From assembly GCA_001600495.1 (NCBI GenBank), contig BCKE01000009.1, positions 222,189 to 286,188 of the forward strand: 64,000 nucleotides of DNA, written 5' to 3'. Origin of the DNA: Pilasporangium apinafurcum (Eukaryota; Oomycota; Peronosporomycetes; Pythiales; Pythiaceae). Shown here one piece after another: positions 52,761-62,406 of the stretch. The notes beneath the pieces were generated by a model. The model did no database searches. It was not told the origin of the DNA and saw only the letters and a program-made list of their open reading frames with translations. The position numbers were made by a program, and so were the translations under genes. Numbering within the stretch: the first letter of the stretch is position 1; the number at the start of each line of letters is the position of its first letter.

Positions 52761-52868
52761 AGTCTCCGTGGACAGCGGAAGAGACTAACAATCTCTCAAA
52801 CGCGTCCATACGGTTAGTCCGTATGCTGGTCGACGAACATACCGTCGCGCTGAGGTAGTACCGCAGTT
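52761..52868 (+). ncRNA. candidate Fanzor guide-RNA-like 3' structured region (relic)
   Basis: Three hairpins in a row directly 3' of the Fanzor coding remnant: AGTCTCCG-TGGACAG-CGG-AAG-AGACT (52761-52786, 8 bp with a bulge), CATACGG-TTAGT-CCGTATG (52807-52825, perfect 7 bp) and CGACG-AACATAC-CGTCG (52831-52847, perfect 5 bp). The last overlaps the right-end repeat. TnpB and Fanzor guide RNAs come from this position, at the 3' end of the gene and the element's right end. Expression is unknown. Confidence 0.4.
52828..52868 (+). repeat. right-end repeat of Fanzor element
   Basis: Partner of 50793-50831. It contains GCTGAGGTAGTACCGCAGTT (52849-52868). Confidence 0.6.
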
Positions 52869-54396
52869 GTGATCACCTGCTCTTTTTTTACACATCAAAT
52901 ACCATGCATTTACTTGCAGGATCTCCACCACTCGCTTCTAGAATTTGTGGTAATGAATGCCAGAGTAACCGGAAGAACGAGTACTCAGTGAGGATAAAGG
53001 GTAGAATGGTGCTATCGACAGCAAAGCTTTATGCCTTCCTAGGTGTTTGTTCATTGCAAGATCCTTACAATTGCTCTTTAGGAAGATGGCAACCATGGTA
53101 TCTACCTGTGCACTCATCAATTTGCGGATATCGTTCGGTACCTTCACTACTCAAGACGCAAAAGAAAACTTCGTAAAGATATACTAATCATTAGAAAGCC
53201 TATATCTATTTACAAATAGAATCAAAACAACTATGCGTATTCTACATTCCACTTTTACCAAAGCTTTGTTATTGTGATATCTTGGGGCCTCGATTATGTG
53301 GCATAGGTAAAGATCCAAGATCGGCAGCCGATGTGACGAGTCACGGCATGTTATCCGTGTGTAGAGTGATTATAGTATACAACTTGGACACTGTCTCATC
53401 ACGCTCGTACTTCGTGTCCTGGCAGATTTGATGCTCAATTTGTGTTTTCCTGTGGTTCGACACTGTAAATTCGTGCTTTGGAGTGTTTATTTGCCAATCA
53501 TCGATATAATTGGCCAAAAAAATTGTTTTCTTCTTTATCATTGGCTATAAAAAACTATTTTTAGTGCCACCATCACTCATCATGTGGATTTTCTGCTGTG
53601 ATGAATGGATACACAATTCGAACACTTGCAGTCTTTCAAACCCATAAGGATAACTTGATTCCAATTGCCCCATGACTGTGGTGGACAACTGAGTAGATCT
53701 CTAATAATTACGAACAATGCATGTATCAATCACAATACCCTATAATGACCATCACTATTAAGATAACTAATACCCAACACAGAAGATCAAGAACTTTGGG
53801 TAATAATAATAGTGCGTATCCATAGAGTCAAGTCTCTTTCAGGGATGGTGTACGTTGACATCTTCACCAGACGATAGTTCACAAAGCATTAACTATTAAA
53901 ATATAAAAGCAACAGCGACGAAAAAAATGATGAAAACTAACCGAAACGGTCTAGCGTGTGTGAGAGAGTACGTTACTATCGCCTTACGACCACGCGGTAA
54001 ATACCTCTGTCTCTACGGTAACCAAAGAGATACCAATATTACAAGATTCATGAAACATTATTTAACTAAATTGACGAACGAGGTAATTCATTCATGTGAT
54101 GGATAAATGCAGTGTACCCAGCACATAGTCCACTATGAAATATGTAGATCTTCTATTGGACGAAAATAAATCATGTAAAAAAAACTATTGGTTAATAGTT
54201 GAACTGATGACCGTCACTCATTTGAGTGGATTTTTTTGTCTAATGGGGTATGGCTACACTACTGAATTCCAATGTCAGTGGCTGTGACTCGTCCATTGAA
54301 ACGGTGACGATAAAGTGAACTGGATCTTAGAATTTGGTGACAGTTTATGGATGGACGTGTTTCACAGGTGCACATGCTCCAAATCATGCTTGCTGT
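52869..54396. other. intergenic region upstream of MYB cluster
   Basis: AT-rich, with no gene supported. Two related promoter-like blocks occur. At 53540-53592, ATTGGCTATAA is followed by CATCACTCAT and GTGGAT. At 54187-54232, ATTGGTTAATA is followed by the perfect palindrome CACTCA-TT-TGAGTG (54215-54228) and GGA. Only the second has a MYB gene about 300 bp downstream. Confidence 0.4.
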
Positions 54397-54804
54397 GAGC
54401 TTCAACATGTACACGTATCTTCTTGACATTATGATATTTACCTTCACGTGAACAAGTACACAATAACAACATTACTCTTTCAGTTGACATCAATTCAAAT
54501 CAACAGAAACATGACTATTACATCTCGTGTCAAGAACCAATACTTTGTCGATGATAAACAACTCATTCGATTACCGACATCGTTTGCTCAACCACTTAAG
54601 AAGACCAAACGTATGGGAACACCATGGACACAAGAGGAACACGAACGTTTCCTGGCAGCATTGGAGAAGTATCCGTCTGGACCATGGAAGACGATTGCAG
54701 CTCAAGTGGGCACACGTACGACCCGTCAGACGATGACACATGCTCAAAAGTATCGACAGAAGATTGCACGACGACGCGAAGCTATCCAATTATCTGGAAT
54801 GACC
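54397..54804 (+). repeat. 408-bp perfect duplicate (copy 1)
   Basis: Every base matches 57718-58125 by direct comparison. It covers 114 bp of 5' flank and the first 98 codons of MYB gene A1. Similarity falls sharply at both borders. Confidence 0.97.
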
Positions 54805-55092
54805 GATGCTGTGGCAGCTTCAGATGAAGTAACGCGAACTCTCGGACATTCTATATCATCAGGAGAAGAAATCGATTCCATCATGATGGAACTCAACTGG
54901 AGTAAACTATTAGAATTTGAAAGCGATGAGAGTGTTCTCGAACTTCTCAATGAGTACGAACCATTGGATTTTCCTTTGGATGCGAGTGTCCCGGTGTTAG
55001 AGGGTGACAGTGATCTACTATTTCTTGACGCCAGCATCAATATTTTAAGTGACGAGAATATGTGGAACGAGCCAAAAAACTATAGGGACTAA
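54511..55092 (+). CDS. SHAQKYF-like single-repeat MYB transcription factor A1 (193 aa)
   Basis: Nuclear DNA-binding protein. The Met at 54511 was chosen because MTITSRVKNQYFVDDKQLIR matches the N-terminus of all five cluster members; an upstream in-frame ATG at 54448 lies in the duplicated flank and is less likely. One MYB repeat spans residues ~36-84: GTPWTQEEHERFLAALEKYP, GPWKTIAAQVGTRT and TMTHAQKYR, the last standing for the SHAQKYF signature of plant and protist MYB-related factors. The third regular Trp is replaced, as usual in this class. The acidic C-terminus (SGEEIDSIMMELNWSKLLE, ELLNEYEPLDF) is likely an activation region and defines subtype A. Residues 1-98 are identical to A2. Confidence 0.92.
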   Translation: MTITSRVKNQYFVDDKQLIRLPTSFAQPLKKTKRMGTPWTQEEHERFLAALEKYPSGPWKTIAAQVGTRTTRQTMTHAQKYRQKIARRREAIQLSGMTDAVAASDEVTRTLGHSISSGEEIDSIMMELNWSKLLEFESDESVLELLNEYEPLDFPLDASVPVLEGDSDLLFLDASINILSDENMWNEPKNYRD

Positions 55093-56357
55093 GATGGTCG
55101 AAATCGAATTTGTGGTGTGGATGTTAGATGTCGTTTAAGATGAAATATCATTCGCGATTTGTTCAAACTTTGATTGCTTTCGTGCTTTACTGTTTGCTGT
55201 GCATGTTCTATTTTTTTGTCATTCTGATTTTTTGAAGAGTACAACAGAGTGATGATTGGCTTAAAGTAGTAAATTGGGATTATTTCATTGGCTATTATAT
55301 TTTTAAATGTGTCCTATTGGATCTTTTTTGGCTCATTGTGAAATTGAATTGGCACCACGATCTGATGGTCGTGGCTGCACAACTTGATTTTGGTAGAACA
55401 TGCGATGATCCTATAATGAACGCTCATGCTTATATGAAGAAAGCAGAATTGTACAAACTATTTTTCCATGTGCATAAGGACACACGACGGAGTGAGACTC
55501 AGTGACAACACGTCCCCAGAGACCAAGTTTGGTGCAACTCAATCACATGTTATTCCTATTACCCACGTCTCTTTAGACACAAGCAAAGAAGAAAAGAAAA
55601 CGTTTGCAACAGCGATAGGTAAACTTTTTTACTTGGCAGACGTATTAAGATCACCTCTCAAGTGGCTTTATCCTGATGTTCCCTACTTTGTCGTCATATA
55701 AGCTCAACTTTAGACACTCAGAGAAGCTAAATTATTTTCTAACTACATATCAGGAGCAATATCGCAGGTTCGCATCATACATATTGCGATTATGCTCATT
55801 GTTCTATCAGTAAACGCGAATGTATCTCAAATTTGGCGCCTTTCTGTTTTGACTCAACGCATCTTGGAACCAATTTGCAAAACATATATCCGTGATGTGA
55901 TTTGTGTGTACGGCAGACCTCAGGTGGTTCCATCAGTTGTTCACTCGTTTTTCCAGGCGTAAACATGACACAGCCGCGCTTTTCATCTTGAACGCGAAAG
56001 AATAATCATCTTTCGACACGATTTACTGGGTAAAAGAATCGCATTGTTGTGCAGATAACAGCCGATAATTGGCGAGAATTTCGCGTAATATCGGTATATA
56101 CCGGTAATATACAAAGATTATGCTCTGATTGGACAAAATCGAAGAGGTCATCTGAAGATTGTTTTCCACCAGTTCTTCAAGGCATCATGCATGGGGCATG
56201 ATCATGCGCAGCCAATACGAGGCAGCCATTCATTGCACGCAACAAATATTATTGTCGCACAGGATGAAAGAGAAGCATCCACTGAGCTGCATCTATTTTC
56301 TCCACAACTCATTTCCCTCCAAAACGTCCAAGATCACTTCTCATCATCGATATTACC
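55093..56357. other. intergenic region between MYB A1 and B1
   Basis: No gene supported. A promoter-like block (ATTGGCTATTA at 55287) and GTCGTGGCTGCACAACTTGA (from about 55367) resemble the 5' flanks of A genes, about 195 bp after the A1 stop. The block at 58576 lies in the same place after A2. Confidence 0.4.
56088..56111. promoter_or_regulatory. paired TCGGT/CCGGT motif upstream of MYB B1
   Basis: ATATCGGTATATACCGGTAA has core pentamers at 56091 and 56101, 10 bp apart, about 250 bp upstream of MYB B1. Same arrangement as at 8631-8651 and 34825-34842. Confidence 0.35.
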
Positions 56358-56936
56358 ATGGCCATTTCAGCACACGTAAAGAGTCAATACTTTCATAATA
56401 ACCAAGAGCTCATTCGCATTGACCCAAGCCCACTCCCGCCGAATCCGACAGCTAAACGACAAAGACAGTCCTGGGCGGATGACGAACACGAGCGTTTCCT
56501 AGAAGCGCTCGAGTTGTTCCCGACCGGTCCGTGGAAACTGATCAGTGCATATGTAGGGACTCGCACGACGCGACAGACGATGACGCATGCGCAGAAATAT
56601 CGGGAGAAAATCGCACGCCGAAAGAAATCGATGAGATTTTCTTCGTTCTTGTCGAAAAGAGTATCAACCAGTCATGCAGATGAAATAAAAAAAGAGCAAG
56701 CGGGCGCAGTAGCAGCGAAGCCGAGTGAAATTCGAGTGCCAGCATCCCCAATATCTCTGTCATCAACTGCTGAACAAATGACAGTGGAGTTCGTGGGTGA
56801 ACTGGATATTGACGATGTTGAGTTGCTGTCGTTACTAAGTGCTGCCGCGAGTGGGTATAACTCATCGTGTGGCTTTGACAACAATGTGGTCAGCAGCGAA
56901 CTGTTGTCACTGGAAGATGTCGATGTAGTTGCGTAA
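56358..56936 (+). CDS. SHAQKYF-like single-repeat MYB transcription factor B1 (192 aa)
   Basis: Starts MAISAHVKSQYFHNNQELIR, the cluster's conserved N-terminus, with the MYB repeat at the same residues (~36-84): QSWADDEHERFLEALELFP, GPWKLISAYVGTRT and TMTHAQKYR, followed by the basic EKIARRKK. The C-terminal part is unlike the A genes and instead shares STAEQMTVEF, ELDIDDVELLSLL and LLSLEDVDV with B2, defining subtype B. CTCATTTCCCTCC about 35 bp before the ATG resembles the oomycete initiator. Single exon; probably a nuclear regulator whose targets are unknown. Confidence 0.92.
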   Translation: MAISAHVKSQYFHNNQELIRIDPSPLPPNPTAKRQRQSWADDEHERFLEALELFPTGPWKLISAYVGTRTTRQTMTHAQKYREKIARRKKSMRFSSFLSKRVSTSHADEIKKEQAGAVAAKPSEIRVPASPISLSSTAEQMTVEFVGELDIDDVELLSLLSAAASGYNSSCGFDNNVVSSELLSLEDVDVVA

Positions 56937-57717
56937 ACTAAAGAAATGTACATAAAATACGAGGATTTATGTATAAGTGATGCAGACGTAAAAGGTAATC
57001 AATATGAAATAGTATTAAGCGCTTCCAAGGAACCGCTACTTCATAAATGAATTTTGGGATGTTGTTGATGTGTTCTGGGCGATGCTAACGTAAATTCTTA
57101 CTATGCAGTTATTCTACAGGCCAGCTATCCCTTTATGCTTTATTCTTTCTCACAACTTTCTAAGTGTAGAGTATCCACATTGTTTGCATAACAGAAGAAT
57201 AGTGAATGCTGTGGTCATGCACTATAAAACAACCAGGGATGTAAAAGTTCCATCAGCAATATTGCTCATCATTGTTCGTATACTGAGCAATAGACAAAGA
57301 TAGTACAAGATAATGCATCCACTTTAGCCAGCCATAGTTGGGTATTGATTCGGAATAGACATTTGTGGTGTGCCAGAAGCTCTGGTAAGGATGAACTGCC
57401 AAATCATTTCAGTAGACGATCTAAATCTGGTCAAGCAGATCTGATTTTCGACAAACTCGTCGATGATTGGAAGAAATCACAAATATTTTAGAGTATCATT
57501 GGCTATAAATACTGTGTTACACAGCTTTGATGACCATCACTCATAATTTAGTGGATATTCTCTGAACATCGCATCGAGGAGCAGGTATGGCTACACAACT
57601 GGAATATGGTGGTAGATGTTGACTTTCGCTCCAGGATGGCGACAAAGTAAACTAGATCTTAAATTCATGTGACTATTTGTGGATGGCATGCAAATAAATT
57701 CGAACGATGTCTATTGC
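56937..57717. other. intergenic region between MYB B1 and A2, with promoter-like block
   Basis: Holds the A2 5' flank: ATTGGCTATAA (57498-57508), GATGACCATCACTCAT and GTGGAT (about 57529-57556), and GGTATGGCTACACAACTGGA (from about 57585). These correspond in order and spacing to the A1 flank. No gene. Confidence 0.45.
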
Positions 57718-58125
57718 GAGCTTCAACATGTACACGTATCTTCTTGACATTATGATATTTACCTTCACGTGAACAAGTACACAATAACAACATTACTCTT
57801 TCAGTTGACATCAATTCAAATCAACAGAAACATGACTATTACATCTCGTGTCAAGAACCAATACTTTGTCGATGATAAACAACTCATTCGATTACCGACA
57901 TCGTTTGCTCAACCACTTAAGAAGACCAAACGTATGGGAACACCATGGACACAAGAGGAACACGAACGTTTCCTGGCAGCATTGGAGAAGTATCCGTCTG
58001 GACCATGGAAGACGATTGCAGCTCAAGTGGGCACACGTACGACCCGTCAGACGATGACACATGCTCAAAAGTATCGACAGAAGATTGCACGACGACGCGA
58101 AGCTATCCAATTATCTGGAATGACC
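57718..58125 (+). repeat. 408-bp perfect duplicate (copy 2)
   Basis: Identical to 54397-54804 at a constant offset of 3321 bp. Confidence 0.97.
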
Positions 58126-58386
58126 CCAGTTGACTCCTTTGCCGAGGCAAGCATGTCAGATCTCAATCGGTTGTTTTCATCAGGAGAAGAAATCGATTCC
58201 ATCATGAATGAGCTCACTTGGGAAGATTTATTGGAATCCGATAAGGATGAAAGCATCCTGGAACTTTTAGACACATACGAGCCGTTGGATTTCCTTCCCG
58301 ATGATGGTATCCCTGACGTCGATCTTGGCTCAGATGGACTAATTATCAATGCAAACATCCACTTTATAGAAGATGAGAGCATGTGA
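57832..58386 (+). CDS. SHAQKYF-like single-repeat MYB transcription factor A2 (184 aa)
   Basis: Residues 1-98, including the whole MYB repeat (THAQKYR at 76-82), are identical to A1 at protein and DNA level. After that the two diverge (PVDSFAEASMSDLNRLFSSG), then share SGEEIDSIM and the acidic subtype A tail (WEDLLESDKDESILELLDTY, EPLDF). The start at 57832 follows the same reasoning as A1. Identical DNA-binding domains with different acidic tails imply the same target sites but possibly different output or expression (inference). Confidence 0.92.
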   Translation: MTITSRVKNQYFVDDKQLIRLPTSFAQPLKKTKRMGTPWTQEEHERFLAALEKYPSGPWKTIAAQVGTRTTRQTMTHAQKYRQKIARRREAIQLSGMTPVDSFAEASMSDLNRLFSSGEEIDSIMNELTWEDLLESDKDESILELLDTYEPLDFLPDDGIPDVDLGSDGLIINANIHFIEDESM

Positions 58387-59693
58387 AGTAACACCAGTTA
58401 GCTTTGCGAATTGGCCTAGTAGCGGTTGGTTCGATCACATCTAAAAGGCAACAGTCAATGGATACGAATAACAAATCTGTGAACAAGATTTTATGGTTTA
58501 TATTACATTCCCGACCTCGGCGCTAATTGTATTACAACAAGATCTTAACAGTGTTGGATTTAATGATTGATAACTATTGGCTAAAATTATTTTTAACTTA
58601 TTTTGATTGGATATAATTTATTTGCTTTTTTAGCAGTCGACCACGACAACCACTCTCAGTGGATACTTCCTTTTCCGTTACACACCATGAAAAATCCATT
58701 TTGGAGGGTTGGCATCGAAATATTGCATGTGGCTACACATCTTGATCGTCGCGAATGAGAATTGTTTGGAGACGTTTTCCACTCACAAATATTCGTGTCT
58801 GCATAATAGCAAACCCCTGACCGGCCAGTTTAAAGCCTAAAAGTCGAGACGATTCTATGGCCATCGACTGGAGCAAAGATACTGTAAACAATTTCTTCCC
58901 AAACGATTTCGCAACCGCAATCTCCTGTGAGATACTTTTTTGGACTGTACTCTGACGTGCACGAGATATGATCCATTCCCATGCACTTCTGCAGTTGAAC
59001 TCGGCAGCGAATCTACCATCTGAACTCCATTACTAACAGACACAGCTGCGTCACGTCTGGGTCCCGCATCATTCTTGCAATCATGTCTCAATCTATTTTC
59101 CTTCTTTTATAATAGCAACTTTTCTTCTTCTTCTTCTTCTTTTGCTGCCCAAAAAATGATTACGCTGGGTGCGTTCTATTTAGCAAAGCCCGACCTTGTG
59201 ACTCCTCGATATTTTAATTTGAAAATCTCTCCTTGAAAGATAGCATTTTGCTGAACTGAAGAAAAAAACAATGTCTTACACGTTGGATACAAATACAGCT
59301 GCGTAGCAGCTATGCGATACGTTTTTAACGGTCCCCCCTTATGTGTTACAACGTTGTACTGATCCATCCGGCTCTAGAATTGGTCCAGTCACAGTTTACT
59401 ATGATCACAAATATCTGATGTGTTATTAAGAAGATCCTGCTGCCACGGTATAGCTCATCTGCCTCTTCAAGGTGAGGATGCACTTCGCGGTACTGATCAA
59501 CGTTGCAACTATAGAGCAGCCGATCGGTCCACTCTCATACCCATGTCGCAGAGATTGCGATGATAGTTTACTTCCCAAAGACGAAGCAACAGCAGCATGT
59601 TCTTCTCAAGTAAGCCCACGTCAGAATTCAGTCCCCCATTTCCCAATTCGACCACGAATAGCACAGACACGCAGTCACTGCCTACTCATTTTC
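58387..59693. other. intergenic region between MYB A2 and B2
   Basis: A promoter-like block, ATTGGCTAAAA (58576-58586) and CCACTCTCAGTGGAT (about 58650-58664), then GTGGCTACACATCTTG, follows A2 by 190 bp. A (CTT)n microsatellite is at about 59125-59142. A CTCATTTTCATG initiator-like string touches the B2 start. Confidence 0.45.
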
Positions 59694-60251
59694 ATGACCA
59701 TCACCACGCACGTGCAGCAGCAATACTTTCATAATGATCAGGAGCTTATTCGTTTGGAACAGACATCCATGCCTGTGCATTCAGTCACCAGGCGTCAAGG
59801 ACGACCCTGGACTGACGTCGAACATGCACGATTTCTCGAAGCACTGGAACTCTATCCATCTGGTCCCTGGAAGACAATCAGCGACCATGTTGGGACGAGA
59901 ACAACGCGACAAACCATGACACATGCACAGAAATACCGCGAGAAGATCGCTAGGCGAAAGAAAGCATCGATGCCATCGTCATATTCATCAAGGAAAATGT
60001 CGATCGATCGGCAGGACTACCGGAAGAACATGAGTGTGACAATTCCGGGCACTATTTTAGTACCCGCACCAATAGCGTCTCCCTGTTCACCATCGTTGAC
60101 CACGGAGCAAACGACCACAGATTTTTCAAGTGAACTGGAAATTGATGATGAAGAGCTGTTAATGTTACTTAATGCAGTTGCTACAATGTCCGAAGAACCG
60201 ATTGGTGAAGTTGACCATGAGTTATTGCCTATAGAGGACATCGATGCGTGA
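59694..60251 (+). CDS. SHAQKYF-like single-repeat MYB transcription factor B2 (185 aa)
   Basis: The Met at 59694 (MTITTHVQQQYFHNDQELIR) was chosen over an in-frame ATG 74 codons upstream because it aligns with the other four genes and follows an initiator-like CTCATTTTC. MYB repeat at residues ~36-84: GRPWTDVEHARFLEALELYP, GPWKTISDHVGTRT and TMTHAQKYR. The tail shares SLTTEQTTTDF, ELEIDDEELLMLLNA and LLPIEDIDA with B1. B1 to B2 spacing (3336 bp) nearly equals A1 to A2 spacing (3321 bp), so A and B were probably duplicated together. Confidence 0.91.
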   Translation: MTITTHVQQQYFHNDQELIRLEQTSMPVHSVTRRQGRPWTDVEHARFLEALELYPSGPWKTISDHVGTRTTRQTMTHAQKYREKIARRKKASMPSSYSSRKMSIDRQDYRKNMSVTIPGTILVPAPIASPCSPSLTTEQTTTDFSSELEIDDEELLMLLNAVATMSEEPIGEVDHELLPIEDIDA

Positions 60252-62406
60252 GGAATTGAATGTTGCGTAGATGGAATAAGCACGTGTATCGCATGAATGG
60301 AATGAGTTTTCATGTATCGCATTATCCTTTGAACTTTCTCGGACCGTAGGCACTCATAGAAGCCCCTCACCCCCAAATTATTTAGTACGTGCGTGTGTCC
60401 TTTCCGCACCACGCTTTACTGGCGGCAGCAGTCACTTCGTCGTCTCCTCATCGCAATTTCCCACCTCTCGCCACCATGCACACTTAGCAAACATTCCCCA
60501 CACTATTGTTGAACCTTTAGAACGCAGAGGGATGCTCCATGCCAATTAGCGGTAAAAGTGGCATCCCCTTCATGTCTCCAAATCACCTCACCAATACGTA
60601 AGACGGTCTGACCACTTCCTCGGCTTGACAGATGCTACTACTGAAATTGAACAAACACAGTAGGTTACCGATGCAGCAACCACTCAGCAGTGGTTCATAA
60701 TAAATCATTTACCGCCACATGCATTAGGGCGTGTCGCAATAATGGAGGAAACTCTATAGACTCGAGGCTTGCCTGCAAAGCATCATCTTTTGCTTGACGT
60801 TCATCTAGACAACGTGAAATTAACTCAAAGTTAGTAAAGTTAGAACTCTTTTTTAACACTAAACAATGTACTCCATAAATGCTCATCAAAGACGTGTAAG
60901 CCCACAGTGCTCATCCAGGCACTCGGTTTATAAACGCGCCAATTTGAAACAACAGTGAGTACAATTGCGACAATATAGTCATGACATTGAGAATACTGGA
61001 ACGGATGTGATGAACAACAGATGCAAGAATGGTTGGCCCGCTATGAGCAAGGACATCACCCGTGGTGCTTGTGGCGGTGCTCAATGGTTCAAATAAGCGA
61101 CAAAAGCACACTGAGAGTGATAATTCAGCTCTTGGTATCTGGAGGTGCCATGACGGGAATGATACGACTTTGTTCAATCCGACCCTCACTCACTTACTTA
61201 TAAAGTCGGACCATCAAGCAAGTCATAAAGAAATGGCAACAATCAATTATCGTCCATTAAGAGCATGACATGACTCACATGCACAGAAATTGATATAGAA
61301 ATTGGAGGTTTTTGGAAAAGAAGCCGTATCGGAAACGCTCATTGGCTGTTTTTCGTTAGAAAAATCCATTTTGTGTTGCATGATTGGCTTAATATGGTTT
61401 TGAGAGCCAGAGGATCCAGTGACCAACATTCACTCCTGAAGCCAAAAATGGATTTTGATCGGTTCACAAAACCCAAAATTTTTCAGCCACAAGTTTGAGG
61501 TCATTCGATGGTCCCCATCCTTGTTTCGGTGCTGATGCAAGATGGACAAGAGAGGGACATCGATTGCTATAACCACCGTACTTTTTGCTTTTTTGAATCT
61601 GCTGAAAGGGCATCACGAGTGAGAGTGGACCATGAGGCGTGATGGTGTGGCCGCAAGTCATCGACACTCTCCATGAAAAATGGCTTACCGCATGGTCCAT
61701 GCAGCGTTTGAATAATACTCAGCAAGATACACTATGAGCTTGGCTATGGAATCATCAACCTTGGAATTCATGGTTAAGATTTTCTGGGTATAGAGAATCT
61801 GGGTACTGCGCAACTGCAATCGCGCATGGTTGCTAAGTGCAATGATGTAATGACCGACTACTCATCTAATCTCTGACCAATTCTGATGAAAGAGCAAACA
61901 CAATTCTGAAGCAAAATACTAGTATTTGCAAATCTTCAGGATATTCTGCATTTGGTGCATTATATAGCATAGAGTCAAGACGATGGTGTTGTTTATGAAG
62001 TTCATCCTGTAATTATAATGATCCTCTCTCCATTCGCCACATCTGCAGCAAAATCATGCAGCGTCTCCATCATAATTGTAAGCACTTGCAATCAGGTAGT
62101 AAATAGCTACTTATCATTGGGTGAAATCAAGCCGAGCCGTTCACGATTTGCTAATAATGAAGGAACGGATCACTTGGGTGGCCACAATACATGGATTTTC
62201 GCTCTGTATGTTTGACATCAAGAGTGGGACAAATAGTGCGCAACGTTGGCTCTGTGAATGGATATTATTGACATTTTCAAGTTTGGGCATGTCACCGAAA
62301 GATCATGGTGGTCATGCATTGAAGTAGTTACTGCTTTCTCTTTCTTATTCTTCAATTTACCACGTTCATATCAGTTGATTTCCATCACCAAAACCAGTTT
62401 ACAAAA
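60252..62406. other. long intergenic region between MYB B2 and A3
   Basis: About 2.15 kb with no gene supported. CATTGGCTG (about 61340) and GATTGGCTTAATATGG (about 61382) are weak matches to the flank block of the A genes. The extra length compared with the other spacers may reflect a lost gene copy. Confidence 0.4.

Larger units (their letters stand above)
50793..52868 (+). mobile_element. degraded Fanzor (eukaryotic TnpB) element with related ends
   Basis: A ~2.08-kb unit. Both ends carry a related sequence in direct orientation: GGTCGA, then CCGTC and CGCTGAG, AG and ACCGCAGTT, at 50793-50831 and 52828-52868. Of the 27 aligned bases from CCGTC onward, 23 are identical. Between them is a broken Fanzor coding region (51031-52700) followed by three hairpins (52761-52847). 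Fanzors are RNA-guided endonucleases related to bacterial TnpB and are carried by eukaryotic DNA transposons. No obvious target-site duplication was identified, so the true ends are inferred. Confidence 0.6.

Noticed and set aside
58415-58445. GGTTCGATC-like T-loop string suggesting a tRNA
   Set aside because: No acceptor stem, anticodon arm or paired T-stem could be fitted. No other tRNA candidate in the window held up either.
59472-59693. Upstream extension of MYB B2
   Set aside because: The other four cluster genes start at the MTI/MAI position, and an initiator-like CTCATTTTC directly precedes that ATG.
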